A DNA stretch of 34,606 bases from Eubacteriales Family XIII. Incertae Sedis bacterium (GTDB taxonomy: Bacteria > Bacillota > Clostridia > Peptostreptococcales > Anaerovoracaceae), in NCBI GenBank assembly GCA_031260885.1, contig JAISKP010000198.1, positions 1 through 34,606 on the forward strand, read 5' to 3'. The position numbers were made by a program, and so were the translations under genes. Positions 9,542-18,900 of this stretch are shown in pieces; within the stretch, counting starts at the first letter, position 1, and each line of letters starts with the position of its first letter. The notes beneath the pieces were generated by a model. The model was not told where the DNA came from. It searched no databases and worked only from the letters and a program-made list of their open reading frames with translations.

Positions 9542-9570
9542 TTGTTTATGCGCATTTTTTCTGATAGAAT
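9542..9570 (+). promoter_or_regulatory. Putative sigma-70 promoter of the acyl-CoA synthetase
   Basis: TTGTTT (9542-9547), 17-nt spacer, TAGAAT (9565-9570). Confidence 0.6.
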
Positions 9571-9636
9571 GTTGCAATCATCCAAGATGGGCATCCATGA
9601 GTGATTATAAGATTTTAAAAACAGGAGGACAAAAAT

Positions 9637-11142
9637 TTGGAAATCAATGCGAAGTCAATAGGTCAAATATATAAAAACAGATACAATCCCGACAAGACTG
9701 CAATCTTGTATAAAGAAGAGGCGATCACTTATCGTGAGCTGGACGACCATGCCATTGCCTATGCAAACTACTTTAAATCACTCGGGGTAAAACCGAGCGA
9801 CAAATTCATGCTCGATGCGGGAAATTCTCCGGAATTTTTTTACACTTATCTCGGTGTCGTCAGAAACGCCGCGGTCATTGTCCCGGTCAATCCCATGCTC
9901 ACGTTGGATGAACTGACCTATATCGCAGAAAACTCGGATGCAAAGTACATGCTGATCCAGGAAGGCGTGATGGCGAAACACGGTTTCACCACCGAAGTAC
10001 TTGAACAAACCCTGGGCGTCAAGCTCATCATTTTAAATGAAGATTTTCTGGAAGCCGTCAGCAAGGCACCCCGCGAAGATTTTGATTTGGTTAAAGACCC
10101 GAGTGAAATTTCCACCTTTCTGTATACTTCCGGAACCACGGGAAAACCGAAGGCCGCAATGCTTTCACACAGCAATCTACTTGAAAATTCCGCGCAGACG
10201 GACCTGGGGCTCGGTATGAGAAGCGATGATATCACCATGTGCGTACTGCCGATGTTTCATGTTTTCGCGTTCACGCTCTGCATTCTGATGCCTGTCTTTG
10301 GCGGCGGAACCTCAGCAATCGTAGAGAATTTCCTGCCAAAGGAAGTGATTGCAGATCTGATCAGCAAAGACGTTACCGTCTTTATGGGTGTTCCGGCGAT
10401 GTACATCGTACTCATCGAGGCGGGGAAAAAGAACATCACTTTCCCAAAACTGCGGATGGCAACATCCGGCGGTGCGGCGCTGCCCGTTGAAGTATACAGG
10501 CAGGCTCGTGACAACATCAATCTCACAATATTGGAGGGCTACGGTCTGACAGAAGCTTCTCCCGGCGTCGCTTTCAATCCGCCTTCCATCCAAAAACCGG
10601 GGTCCATCGGTCTGCCGCTGCCGGAGTCCGTGGTCAGAATCGGGGACGAAAATGACGAAGCGCTTCCGGTCGGCGAAGTCGGCGAACTACTGCTCAGAGG
10701 ACCGAACATCATGCAGGGATATTACAAACTTCCCGAAGCCACAGCGGAAACGCTGCAGAACGGTTGGCTTCATACGGGTGACCTTGCGAAAATAGACGAA
10801 GACGGTTATATTTATATCGTAGACCGCAAGAAAGATATGATCATCGTATCCGGTCTCAACGTATATCCGCGCGAGGTTGAGGAGGTGCTCTACACGCATC
10901 CGAAGGTCAAGGAAGCCGCTGTCATCGGAGAAGAGGATCTGCTTCGCGGGGAGACGGTCGTCGCCTATATCGTCCTCAAGGAAGGCGAAACTGCACACCA
11001 CAAGGAGATTCTGCGTTGGCTCAAAACAAAGCTTGCCGTCTACAAGATTCCACGGCGAATCGAAATCATAGACAATCTGCCGAAGAACGCTTCCGGCAAG
11101 ATTCTCAAACGCCTGTTGAAAGAGAACAAGGTCGAATCATAA
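9637..11142 (+). CDS. AMP-dependent acyl-CoA synthetase (long-chain fatty acid-CoA ligase family), TTG start
   Basis: TSGTTGKPKAAMLSHSN, GYGLTEASP, GWLHTGDLAKIDEDGYIYIVDRKKDMI, NASGKILKRLL; AGGAGG SD 8 nt before TTG. Confidence 0.92.
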   Translation: MEINAKSIGQIYKNRYNPDKTAILYKEEAITYRELDDHAIAYANYFKSLGVKPSDKFMLDAGNSPEFFYTYLGVVRNAAVIVPVNPMLTLDELTYIAENSDAKYMLIQEGVMAKHGFTTEVLEQTLGVKLIILNEDFLEAVSKAPREDFDLVKDPSEISTFLYTSGTTGKPKAAMLSHSNLLENSAQTDLGLGMRSDDITMCVLPMFHVFAFTLCILMPVFGGGTSAIVENFLPKEVIADLISKDVTVFMGVPAMYIVLIEAGKKNITFPKLRMATSGGAALPVEVYRQARDNINLTILEGYGLTEASPGVAFNPPSIQKPGSIGLPLPESVVRIGDENDEALPVGEVGELLLRGPNIMQGYYKLPEATAETLQNGWLHTGDLAKIDEDGYIYIVDRKKDMIIVSGLNVYPREVEEVLYTHPKVKEAAVIGEEDLLRGETVVAYIVLKEGETAHHKEILRWLKTKLAVYKIPRRIEIIDNLPKNASGKILKRLLKENKVES

Positions 11143-11912
11143 AGACCGCGTTCACCGCGTTACTCGTTTTCATATCTGCCCTTTTCATGCTTTCCGCCTG
11201 CTCAGGCAGCGCGGTCGGCGCGGGATCTGCGGTTGATTCCACATTCCCACCGGCGGATGCAATACCGCAGGAAGCACCGCAGATCGAACTGCTCGCCCAG
11301 GCCTACCAGGGAAAGAACATCGTTGAGATCCCGCAGATTCTGTCCGAAGATCCGACGGAAACAATCAGCACGATCAATTTAAAGATGCTGGATTTTGCAG
11401 GCGACTACGGCACATTTCTCGCGGTTTTAAGTGATGATGTCTGGCTCGAACTGAAGTGCTATCTGCTGTACGGCGCAGACAGTATTCAGATCATTCTGAC
11501 GCGTGCCGAATATCCGCTTGAAGACGGTTACGGCGAAATTGCAAGCTTCGTCTACAACTATAAGGAGGATCGGGAATGTACGCTTGAGGAAGCCGTGCGC
11601 ACCGCGGATATTGATCTTACCGAATCCGAAAACCAGCTGCTGCTCGCCGTGCCGGAAGACATGACGATATTGGACTTTCGCCCTGTCGCCTTTGCGGTTA
11701 CAGGTGCGGAAACAACACCCAATCTGTTTTTCTATGATGTCTTGGTCGGCGGCGGCGGAAGCGAGATGAACGGCGGCAGAATGCTGTATATCCGGTATCC
11801 GGACGGCAGCTATGAGGCCTATGACGGCGGCTCGCTGTCACCGGCATTTCCGGACGGCAGTCTGCTCGCACTCGATCCGCCCCTGTTCTGGGCACAGCAA
11901 GCCGAAGGCTGA
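11139..11912 (+). CDS. Lipoprotein of unknown function; apparent non-canonical start codon
   Basis: (M)KTAFTALLVFISALFMLSAC signal peptide and lipobox; in-frame ATA at 11139 overlaps the upstream TAA. Confidence 0.65.
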   Translation: MKTAFTALLVFISALFMLSACSGSAVGAGSAVDSTFPPADAIPQEAPQIELLAQAYQGKNIVEIPQILSEDPTETISTINLKMLDFAGDYGTFLAVLSDDVWLELKCYLLYGADSIQIILTRAEYPLEDGYGEIASFVYNYKEDRECTLEEAVRTADIDLTESENQLLLAVPEDMTILDFRPVAFAVTGAETTPNLFFYDVLVGGGGSEMNGGRMLYIRYPDGSYEAYDGGSLSPAFPDGSLLALDPPLFWAQQAEG

Positions 11913-11916
11913 TTTT

Positions 11917-13761
11917 TTACGCGGCAGGCGCAAGGCTGCCCGCTTCGATCAGAAGATCCAGCCGGTCTTCGATCACATCGAACCATGCCGGTCCGGTTTC
12001 AAGCATAAAGCGGTGAAAATCCTTGGCACTGAAGTCCGATCCAAATGCATCTTCGGCGGTTTTCCGAAGTTTCTCGATCTCGATACATCCGACTGTATAC
12101 TTTAAATAATTGGCAGGTTCCGCCACCATGGCGTCATACATTTCCGCTGCAACTTCAATATCCGAAATGCCGAAATCTTCAAGGTATATATCCACATCGT
12201 CCACATCCCATCCGTTATAATTGACACCGATATCGACTTCGGCATACATGCAAAGCGTCGCCAGATCGTTCGCCGAAAGCATCGCCGCCAGTTCGCGGTC
12301 AAATCCCGCCAGCGCGTAAGACCGATGCTCCACATAGGTTGCCCAGCCTTCCGTATAGCCGGAAAAATTCAGAAGATCCCGGATTGGCTCCGGATTTAAA
12401 TTCTTGAAGTACACAGACTGGTACAGATGTCCCGGATAACCTTCATGGGCGAGCGTCGGAAACAGATCGGTGGTGCTTGACGTGCCTGCGTTGATATAGA
12501 TGGCGTTGTGACTCGTGTCATCAATCGCGGGCGTCAGATAAAATGCAGGACTGGAAAATTCTTCCAATGATTTATCCACGTATTTCAATTCATAATCCCC
12601 GCCGATCAGCGCAGGGAACTCCTTGTCGATCGCACCCCGCAGATAATCCAAGATCGCTGTCGGTTCACTTTCGGGATAGGGCAGATCTTCCAAGTTATCA
12701 AATATCGCGGGATTCTTCCGATAAGCCATGTAGATTTCATTCATACATCCCGCCAAGGTGTCGCCGATCAGCTTGTCCAGTTCTTCGACTGTTCTGCCGG
12801 AACCGGTCGAACTTCTCACGAGCAGTTCGTAATATGCTTTGCCGTCCTTCAGGCTGCTCAACCCGCCCGTCCGTTTGTTCACAGCGTTCAGCGCAGCAAG
12901 TCCGTCTGCCAGGTTCTGAAATGCGGGGATCACCGCTTCAAGGACGGAGACCCGGTTCCGATCTTTCAGTTCTGTGCGTTCCGCTTCGGTCAACCCGTCA
13001 AAGGCATCGACTTTTTCATCAAAGACGTGCAGCAAAAGGTTTTCGTCCGGCACCCGAATGAATTCTGTGATCTGCGCAATCACATCCGCCGCGGTTTTTG
13101 CGGCCATGAAGGTGCCCTGTGCCTTTTTCTCTTCCTCGAATGCAAGAATCTGATCGAAGTAACCGGGCAGCGCCTCGAGCAGTGAATTGTAGATATCGAT
13201 GTCGGTTCTGTCGTAGAAATGAAATTCTGCAAGCAAGATGGGCAGCTCCACCTGAAATCCGATCGTCGGCGAAAGGATATCCCCGTAATAGATGAAATCC
13301 GCAGACTTCGCATCGGATTGCAGCACTTCGTAAAGAATGTCGTAGCTAAGCTGCTGTTCATAGGTCAGCTTCTCATAGTCGAATTTTCGGAGTTCCTTGA
13401 GTCGATCCCTGCTGTAATCCAGATCATCCTGAAAGGCGTCTATATCGTAGTCACCGTAACCGGTCACGCTGCTCTTGTCAATGCCGTAATTCTCGGGATG
13501 CGCGAGCAGATAATTGATCGTAATCGCGTCGGATGACACATAATGAAGAAACAGCATGTCCGTGAATTCGGAAAACGCCGCACTTTCCGCTTCATCGACG
13601 CCGCTCGGTGTAAGACTGTCCGACGGGAGATTGCCGGGGTTAAGACTGTTGAGCAGGTAATCCGTTAAAAGACTGCAACCCGACGCCGATGCCGTAAACA
13701 GCAGAAGCGTCACAACCAGGGCAATTACTTTCGTATGTCTGTTTGTTTTGAAGTGATACAT
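11917..13761 (-). CDS. DUF885-family putative metallopeptidase, lipoprotein
   Basis: Lipobox ASASGC; HEGYPGHLYQ motif; FSGYTEGWATYVE; IGVNYNGWDVDDV. Confidence 0.85.
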   Translation of the reverse strand: MYHFKTNRHTKVIALVVTLLLFTASASGCSLLTDYLLNSLNPGNLPSDSLTPSGVDEAESAAFSEFTDMLFLHYVSSDAITINYLLAHPENYGIDKSSVTGYGDYDIDAFQDDLDYSRDRLKELRKFDYEKLTYEQQLSYDILYEVLQSDAKSADFIYYGDILSPTIGFQVELPILLAEFHFYDRTDIDIYNSLLEALPGYFDQILAFEEEKKAQGTFMAAKTAADVIAQITEFIRVPDENLLLHVFDEKVDAFDGLTEAERTELKDRNRVSVLEAVIPAFQNLADGLAALNAVNKRTGGLSSLKDGKAYYELLVRSSTGSGRTVEELDKLIGDTLAGCMNEIYMAYRKNPAIFDNLEDLPYPESEPTAILDYLRGAIDKEFPALIGGDYELKYVDKSLEEFSSPAFYLTPAIDDTSHNAIYINAGTSSTTDLFPTLAHEGYPGHLYQSVYFKNLNPEPIRDLLNFSGYTEGWATYVEHRSYALAGFDRELAAMLSANDLATLCMYAEVDIGVNYNGWDVDDVDIYLEDFGISDIEVAAEMYDAMVAEPANYLKYTVGCIEIEKLRKTAEDAFGSDFSAKDFHRFMLETGPAWFDVIEDRLDLLIEAGSLAPAA

Positions 13762-14769
13762 CTAAGCAAATACTCCGTAGGTTTTCTCGTTGTACTTTGC
13801 GACTTCTTCGGCAGAAAGCGCGTCAATGAGCGCGTGGAACACATCACCCGGCACACCGTAGGTGTTACATGGGATGAAATGACCGCCGGCACCGTAAGTT
13901 TCACAGGCGTTGCGCGCTTCACTGCGGATCTCATCTTCCGTCGCTTCATCGCGATCCATATTGGCCGTATCCATACCGCCCATCAGCGTCATGCTTCCGG
14001 CGAGTTCTCTCTGCAACTTCGGAATATCATTGGTCGTAAGGACACCCTGCCAGACGTCGATACCAATTTCCGCCATATCTGTAACGATCGGTTCGAGGAA
14101 GGAATCCGCGTGATGAATGACCACGACGCCTCTGCTGTGAAAATAGTCGTAAAGCGTTTTATATCTCGGCTTGAAAAATTCGCGCCAGACCTCCGGACTC
14201 ATGAACAAACTCGTCTTCATCCCCCAGTCATCATGCGAAAGCACCGCATCCGGGTGCAGATTGTCGATCAAAAGCTCGGCAGCAGTAAGCCGTTCTTCGA
14301 GAAAAAGATCGAGAACATCCGCATAGGCCTCCGGCTCAAGATACATATTCATCAGCGCATCCTCAAAGCCCATGAGCCCGTGCATGCGCTCAAACAAGCC
14401 CGTGCCGAGCAGTACCGTCGCAAGATACTGCGTGCGGTCGATGTTCGCGTCTACGGACAGCGCAACTTCCCAATCCGTCGCATGTACGCGCAGATCCGGG
14501 AAATTCACCACGTCCTTCCACCTTGTGATATCTTTGATAACCTTATTCTCCTCCGTGTGGTAAGGAACAGCCGCCGGCTGATCCTCCGGCCAGATATACG
14601 AAACGCCGAACGGATCGACACTGACGATATTCTTTGCGATGCCTCCTCTTTCATAGGCGATGACCGGATCGGGCAAAATCATTTTGATCGGCTCATATCC
14701 GCTCACGAGACGATCCGGCTTTCCGTCAGGCTTAATGGTTTCCAGAAAGTTTTCTCTTGGCGTCAGCAT
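13762..14769 (-). CDS. UroD-fold (uroporphyrinogen decarboxylase/methyltransferase family) protein, paralog A
   Basis: LSHDDWGMKTSLFMSPEVWREFFKP, GGHFIPCNTYGVP; start at MLTPREN preceded by GGAG. Confidence 0.8.
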   Translation of the reverse strand: MLTPRENFLETIKPDGKPDRLVSGYEPIKMILPDPVIAYERGGIAKNIVSVDPFGVSYIWPEDQPAAVPYHTEENKVIKDITRWKDVVNFPDLRVHATDWEVALSVDANIDRTQYLATVLLGTGLFERMHGLMGFEDALMNMYLEPEAYADVLDLFLEERLTAAELLIDNLHPDAVLSHDDWGMKTSLFMSPEVWREFFKPRYKTLYDYFHSRGVVVIHHADSFLEPIVTDMAEIGIDVWQGVLTTNDIPKLQRELAGSMTLMGGMDTANMDRDEATEDEIRSEARNACETYGAGGHFIPCNTYGVPGDVFHALIDALSAEEVAKYNEKTYGVFA

Positions 14770-14793
14770 ATTCTGCTCCATTCTACCCTTTTG

Positions 14794-14820
14794 GGCACGC
14801 GTGCCGCTTTGCAGCGACAC
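14794..14820 (-). promoter_or_regulatory. Structured leader of UroD paralog A: 8-bp stem with GCAA tetraloop overlapping a 12-bp palindrome
   Basis: Minus strand GTGTCGCT-GCAA-AGCGGCAC (14820-14801) and GGCACGCGTGCC (14794-14805). Confidence 0.45.
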
Positions 14821-14895
14821 AAATCCGGTTGTGAAAGTGTATTGTTCAGTCTGTATCATTCAGATGAAGCAAAACATCTATTTCGCATTTTTTCT

Positions 14896-14901
14896 ATTAT
14901 A
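14896..14901 (-). promoter_or_regulatory. Putative -10 box (TATAAT) for UroD paralog A
   Basis: Minus strand TTTGGTATAATAG; weak -35. Confidence 0.35.
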
Positions 14902-14928
14902 CCAAAGTGCGGTCGTATTTGGGTGCGG

Positions 14929-15936
14929 TCAGGCAAATATCCCGAAGTTTTTTTCGTTATACGCCGCGACTTCCTCATGCGACAGTTCATCGACCAGCGG
15001 ATGGAACACGTTTCCGGGTACGCCGTAGGTGTTGCATGGAATGAAATGACCGCCGGGTCCGTAGACTTCGCAGGCGCTGCGCACCGCTTCGCGTATTTCT
15101 TCTTCCGTCGCTTCCGCACGATCCATGAAGGCGGTATCCAGTCCGCCCATCAGCGTCATGCTGCCCGCAAGTTCTTTCTGCAGTTTTAGGATGTCGTTTT
15201 GCGGCAGCACGCCCTGCCAGACGTCGATGCCGATTTCCGCCATATCAGAAATGATCGGTTCGAGGAATGAATCCGCATGGTGAATGACGATCACGCCTCT
15301 ACTGTGCATGTAGTCGTAAAGTTTCCTGTGCCGGGGCTTAAAAAATTCACGCCAGAGATCCGGGCTCATAAACAAACTCGTCTTCATGCCCCAGTCATCG
15401 TGTGAAAGGATCGCATCCGGATGAAGATTGTCGATCAAAAGTTCTGCCGAAGTAAGCCGTTCTTCCAAAATGACATCGAGGATACCCGCATAGGCTTCCG
15501 GTTCGAGATACATATTCATCAGCGCGTCTTCAAAGCCCATAAGACCGTGCATACGCTCAAACATGCCCGTTCCGAGCAGCGCTGTTGCCACATACTGCGT
15601 GCGGTCAATGTCTTTTTCAACGGCTTGTACCGTCTCCCAATTTGTTACATTTGTCCGGATGTCGGGAAGTTTCACGTATTCCTGCCACTGTTCAATATTC
15701 TTGATGACCTTATTTTCATCCGTATGGAACGGAACGCGCGCCGGCTGATCCTCCGGCCAAATATAGGTAACACCGTATGGATCGACAACTGTTCTTCCGC
15801 GTTCGGCACCCGCCCTGAAATAACTGAGCACGGGATCGGGCGAGAGCATTTTGATCGGCTCATATCCGTTCACGAGCCGATCCGGTTTTCCGTTCGGTTT
15901 GATTGTCTCCAGAAAGTTCTCCCTTGGCGTAAGCAT
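14929..15936 (-). CDS. UroD-fold (uroporphyrinogen decarboxylase/methyltransferase family) protein, paralog B
   Basis: Nearly collinear with paralog A; GGAGG SD upstream of MLTPREN. Confidence 0.8.
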   Translation of the reverse strand: MLTPRENFLETIKPNGKPDRLVNGYEPIKMLSPDPVLSYFRAGAERGRTVVDPYGVTYIWPEDQPARVPFHTDENKVIKNIEQWQEYVKLPDIRTNVTNWETVQAVEKDIDRTQYVATALLGTGMFERMHGLMGFEDALMNMYLEPEAYAGILDVILEERLTSAELLIDNLHPDAILSHDDWGMKTSLFMSPDLWREFFKPRHRKLYDYMHSRGVIVIHHADSFLEPIISDMAEIGIDVWQGVLPQNDILKLQKELAGSMTLMGGLDTAFMDRAEATEEEIREAVRSACEVYGPGGHFIPCNTYGVPGNVFHPLVDELSHEEVAAYNEKNFGIFA

Positions 15937-15983
15937 GTTTTCCTCCATTCCTTTCTTCTCTTTGTGCAAAACCGATATCAATA

Positions 15984-18900
15984 CTATTCGGCGGATTTCA
16001 AGGCTCCGACCGGGTCTATTTTCAGGATCTTGGGGTGCATGGATATGTTGATGGCAATACCGCAGAACAAGGTGAAGAGCGTGGCATACAGGAAGCTCAC
16101 CGGCTTGATCAGACGACCGAACATGAACTCGCTCACCTCAACCGAATCCATCACGTAACGATGCAGAAGGATGCCGCACAACAACCCGCAGATGATGCCG
16201 ATCACCGTCAGCACCATGCTCTCCCGGTTGACGTAGGCCGAGACTTCCGTTCGGTAGAAACCGAGCACCTTCAAGGTCGCTAGTTCGCGCTCGCGCTCGA
16301 TGATGTTGATGTTTGTCAGGTTGTACAGAACCACCATCGCCAACCCGCCGGCAACGCCGATAATCACCCACACGATCGCATTTAGGCTTCGGACGATGTC
16401 GTTCAAAAGGTCTTTGATCTGAACCGTACTTGTGGCGGATTTGACATTTTCCGTCTTGATGATATCGGTCAGCGCCGCCAAAAGATCCGCATCTTCCGCT
16501 TTGTCCGGAATGAGAATCGCCGTCGTATATTCCGGCTCCGCACCGAACATAGATGTATAGGATTCCGGCGTCAGGTAGATATAGTTGTAGATATAGTTTT
16601 CCGTAACACCCGTAACGATCGCCTTCATTTCCCTTGATGTGATTGCGGCGAATTCTATCTCATCACCGGGTTTCGCGTCCAGCTGCTTTGCGAGTTTCTC
16701 CGTAATCACTACGCCGGGAAGATCCGCTCCGGCGGCACTGCGCACTTCCGCCGGGAGTACGGGCGGGAAAGCAATCTCCTTTTTCCCGACTCGCTCCCGC
16801 AGATCGATGAAGTCCTTCAGCATGTCAGGATTTTCAGGGACATACAGATACGTCTGCATACCGTTGTTGTTCTTCCTGCCCTTGGATGCGGAAGCATCCG
16901 CAATATAGACGTAAGCGTATTGACCGTGTGCACCGAGCACTTCATTGATCTCCGTATCGTCGTTCCTCGATCCCGCACCGTCGAGATAAACATCTATCAG
17001 AGCATGATTGAGTTCACCGTACTGCAGTTCAACCATGCTGCCGATCGAATCCCGGATGCCCAGACCCGTAAGCAACAGCGCACAGCAACCGGCAACCCCG
17101 AAGATCGTCGTCACAAAACGCCGTTTGTTGCGAAACAGATTGCGAATGGTTACCTTATGACTGAAGCGAAGATGCTTCCAGATGATGCTGACCCGTTCCA
17201 GCAGCACGCGTTTACCCGCCTTTGGTGCCTTCGGTCGCATCAGTTCCGCTGCGGCAAGCCGCAAATCGCTCCCACAGGCGACCAGCGTCGCAGTCATCGT
17301 CGCGACCAACCCACCGAGCGCCCCGATCAGACAGGGAACGAGCGCGATCGCAAGCTGCATATCATCCATCGTATAGAGCATCGCGTAGGCATTCCAGATC
17401 ACGCGCGGGAAGACAACGAGTCCGAGAATCACACCGATGACACCGCCCAAAACGCCGATGAGCAGCGCATAGAAAATGAACTTGAACATAATCGTTCCCT
17501 TGCGATAACCGAGGGCTTTCAGCGTCCCGATCTGCAGGCGCTGTTCTTCCACCATGCGCGTCATCGTCGTCAGGCAAACGAGCGCCGCCACCAAAAACAA
17601 GAATGAGGTGATCGTCATGGACAGTCCGTTGATCCGGGCGGCATCGGACTCAAATCCGGAATAGCCCGGATTGTCGTCGCGACTAAAAACAAACCATTCA
17701 GGTTTTTCCAGTTCTTCAAGTTCTTTCCTGCCGTCCTCGAGTTCTATCCGCGCTTCCTCGAGTTCTTTTTCCGCTTCCGCCTTTGCATCCTCATATTCCG
17801 CACGCCCATCGACAAGTTCCTTTTCTGCATCGTCGAGTTTCTTCTTGCCGTCCGCAAGCTGAATCTTGCCGTCCGCAAGCGCCTGCTCCGCGCCCAAAAC
17901 CTGCCCCTCGCCTGCGGAAAGCTGTGCATCCGCAGCCCTGAGTTGCGCTTCGGCGGCTGACGTCTGCAAATCCGCAGCGGCGAGCTGCGCATCTCCTGCA
18001 GCGAGCTGCGCCTGCAGCGCCGCAATCAGCGCGGGATCTGCCCCGGCGGTGATCAGCGCATCGAGCTGTGCGTGTCCCGCTGCCAGCTCCGCGCGCTTGG
18101 CCTCGACCTGCGCACGCGCCGCCGCCGTTTCCAAGACGGCAGCGGTAAGCTGCTCTCGCTGAAATTCGACGGCATATTTTCCGTTTGCAACCTGCAGACC
18201 CGCATCCGCAATCTCCTTTTCCTTTTCCCTGTATTCGCGGTAACCGGCATCCAGATCGGCCTGCCCTTCTTCGATTTCCTTGAGGGCGTCTGCAAGTTTC
18301 TCATCCGCTTCCGCCTTTGCATCATCGTATTCCTTTTGACCCTCCGCAAGTTCTTTCTCCGCATCCTCCCTTATGTCCGCGTAGCGGAATTCGGCGCGCT
18401 CGATGCCGAAGGCTTCAAACACATCTTCTTCCGCCGCGATGATATCCTTGTAGGTGTCTGAAAATGCGGACATATCCCGAGCAGTCTTCAGGAGGATATC
18501 CGCCTCGATATAATATTCGCTGTCAAACGAGGCCTCCGGGAGATAGAGAAAATAGTCGATCTTTCCGTTGCCGATCGTCGTATTTCCACGTTCGATTGAA
18601 ATGAAGGAAGGGGCATAGGCGATGCCCACGACCGTAAAAGTCGTCTCTCCAAAAAGATCCAACGTATCCGCTTCGTTCTCGTCGGTGATGGTGATCCGAT
18701 CTCCGATCTCCGATTCCGAAGCGCTGTCCGCGAGACATTCCCACGCATTTTCAGGCATGCGCCCTTCGGTCAGTGTCAGGCGGCTCAGATAATCCGAGGT
18801 TTCGTCAGAAACCGTTGCGGGAATACTTCTGACAACATAGACGAAGATGCCGTCTTTTGACTTCGCCAAAACGTCCGCAGTGTAAAGCGGCATCACCTGT

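Noticed and set aside
14794-14820. Cobalamin riboswitch upstream of the UroD-fold gene
   Set aside because: No B12-box-like conserved sequence visible; only an unclassified hairpin is supported.
13735-15189. 484-aa plus-strand ORF across the UroD paralogs
   Set aside because: Antisense shadow of two strongly supported minus-strand CDSs; low-complexity Arg/His/Ile-rich translation with no domain.
13762-15936. Haem-biosynthetic uroporphyrinogen decarboxylase (hemE)
   Set aside because: Lacks the RPVWxMRQAGR signature and no other haem genes are present; only the fold family is supported.
17690-18400. Dense short repeats suggesting a tandem repeat or CRISPR-like array
   Set aside because: Fully explained by heptad codon usage in the coiled-coil region of the permease; no regular repeat-spacer architecture.
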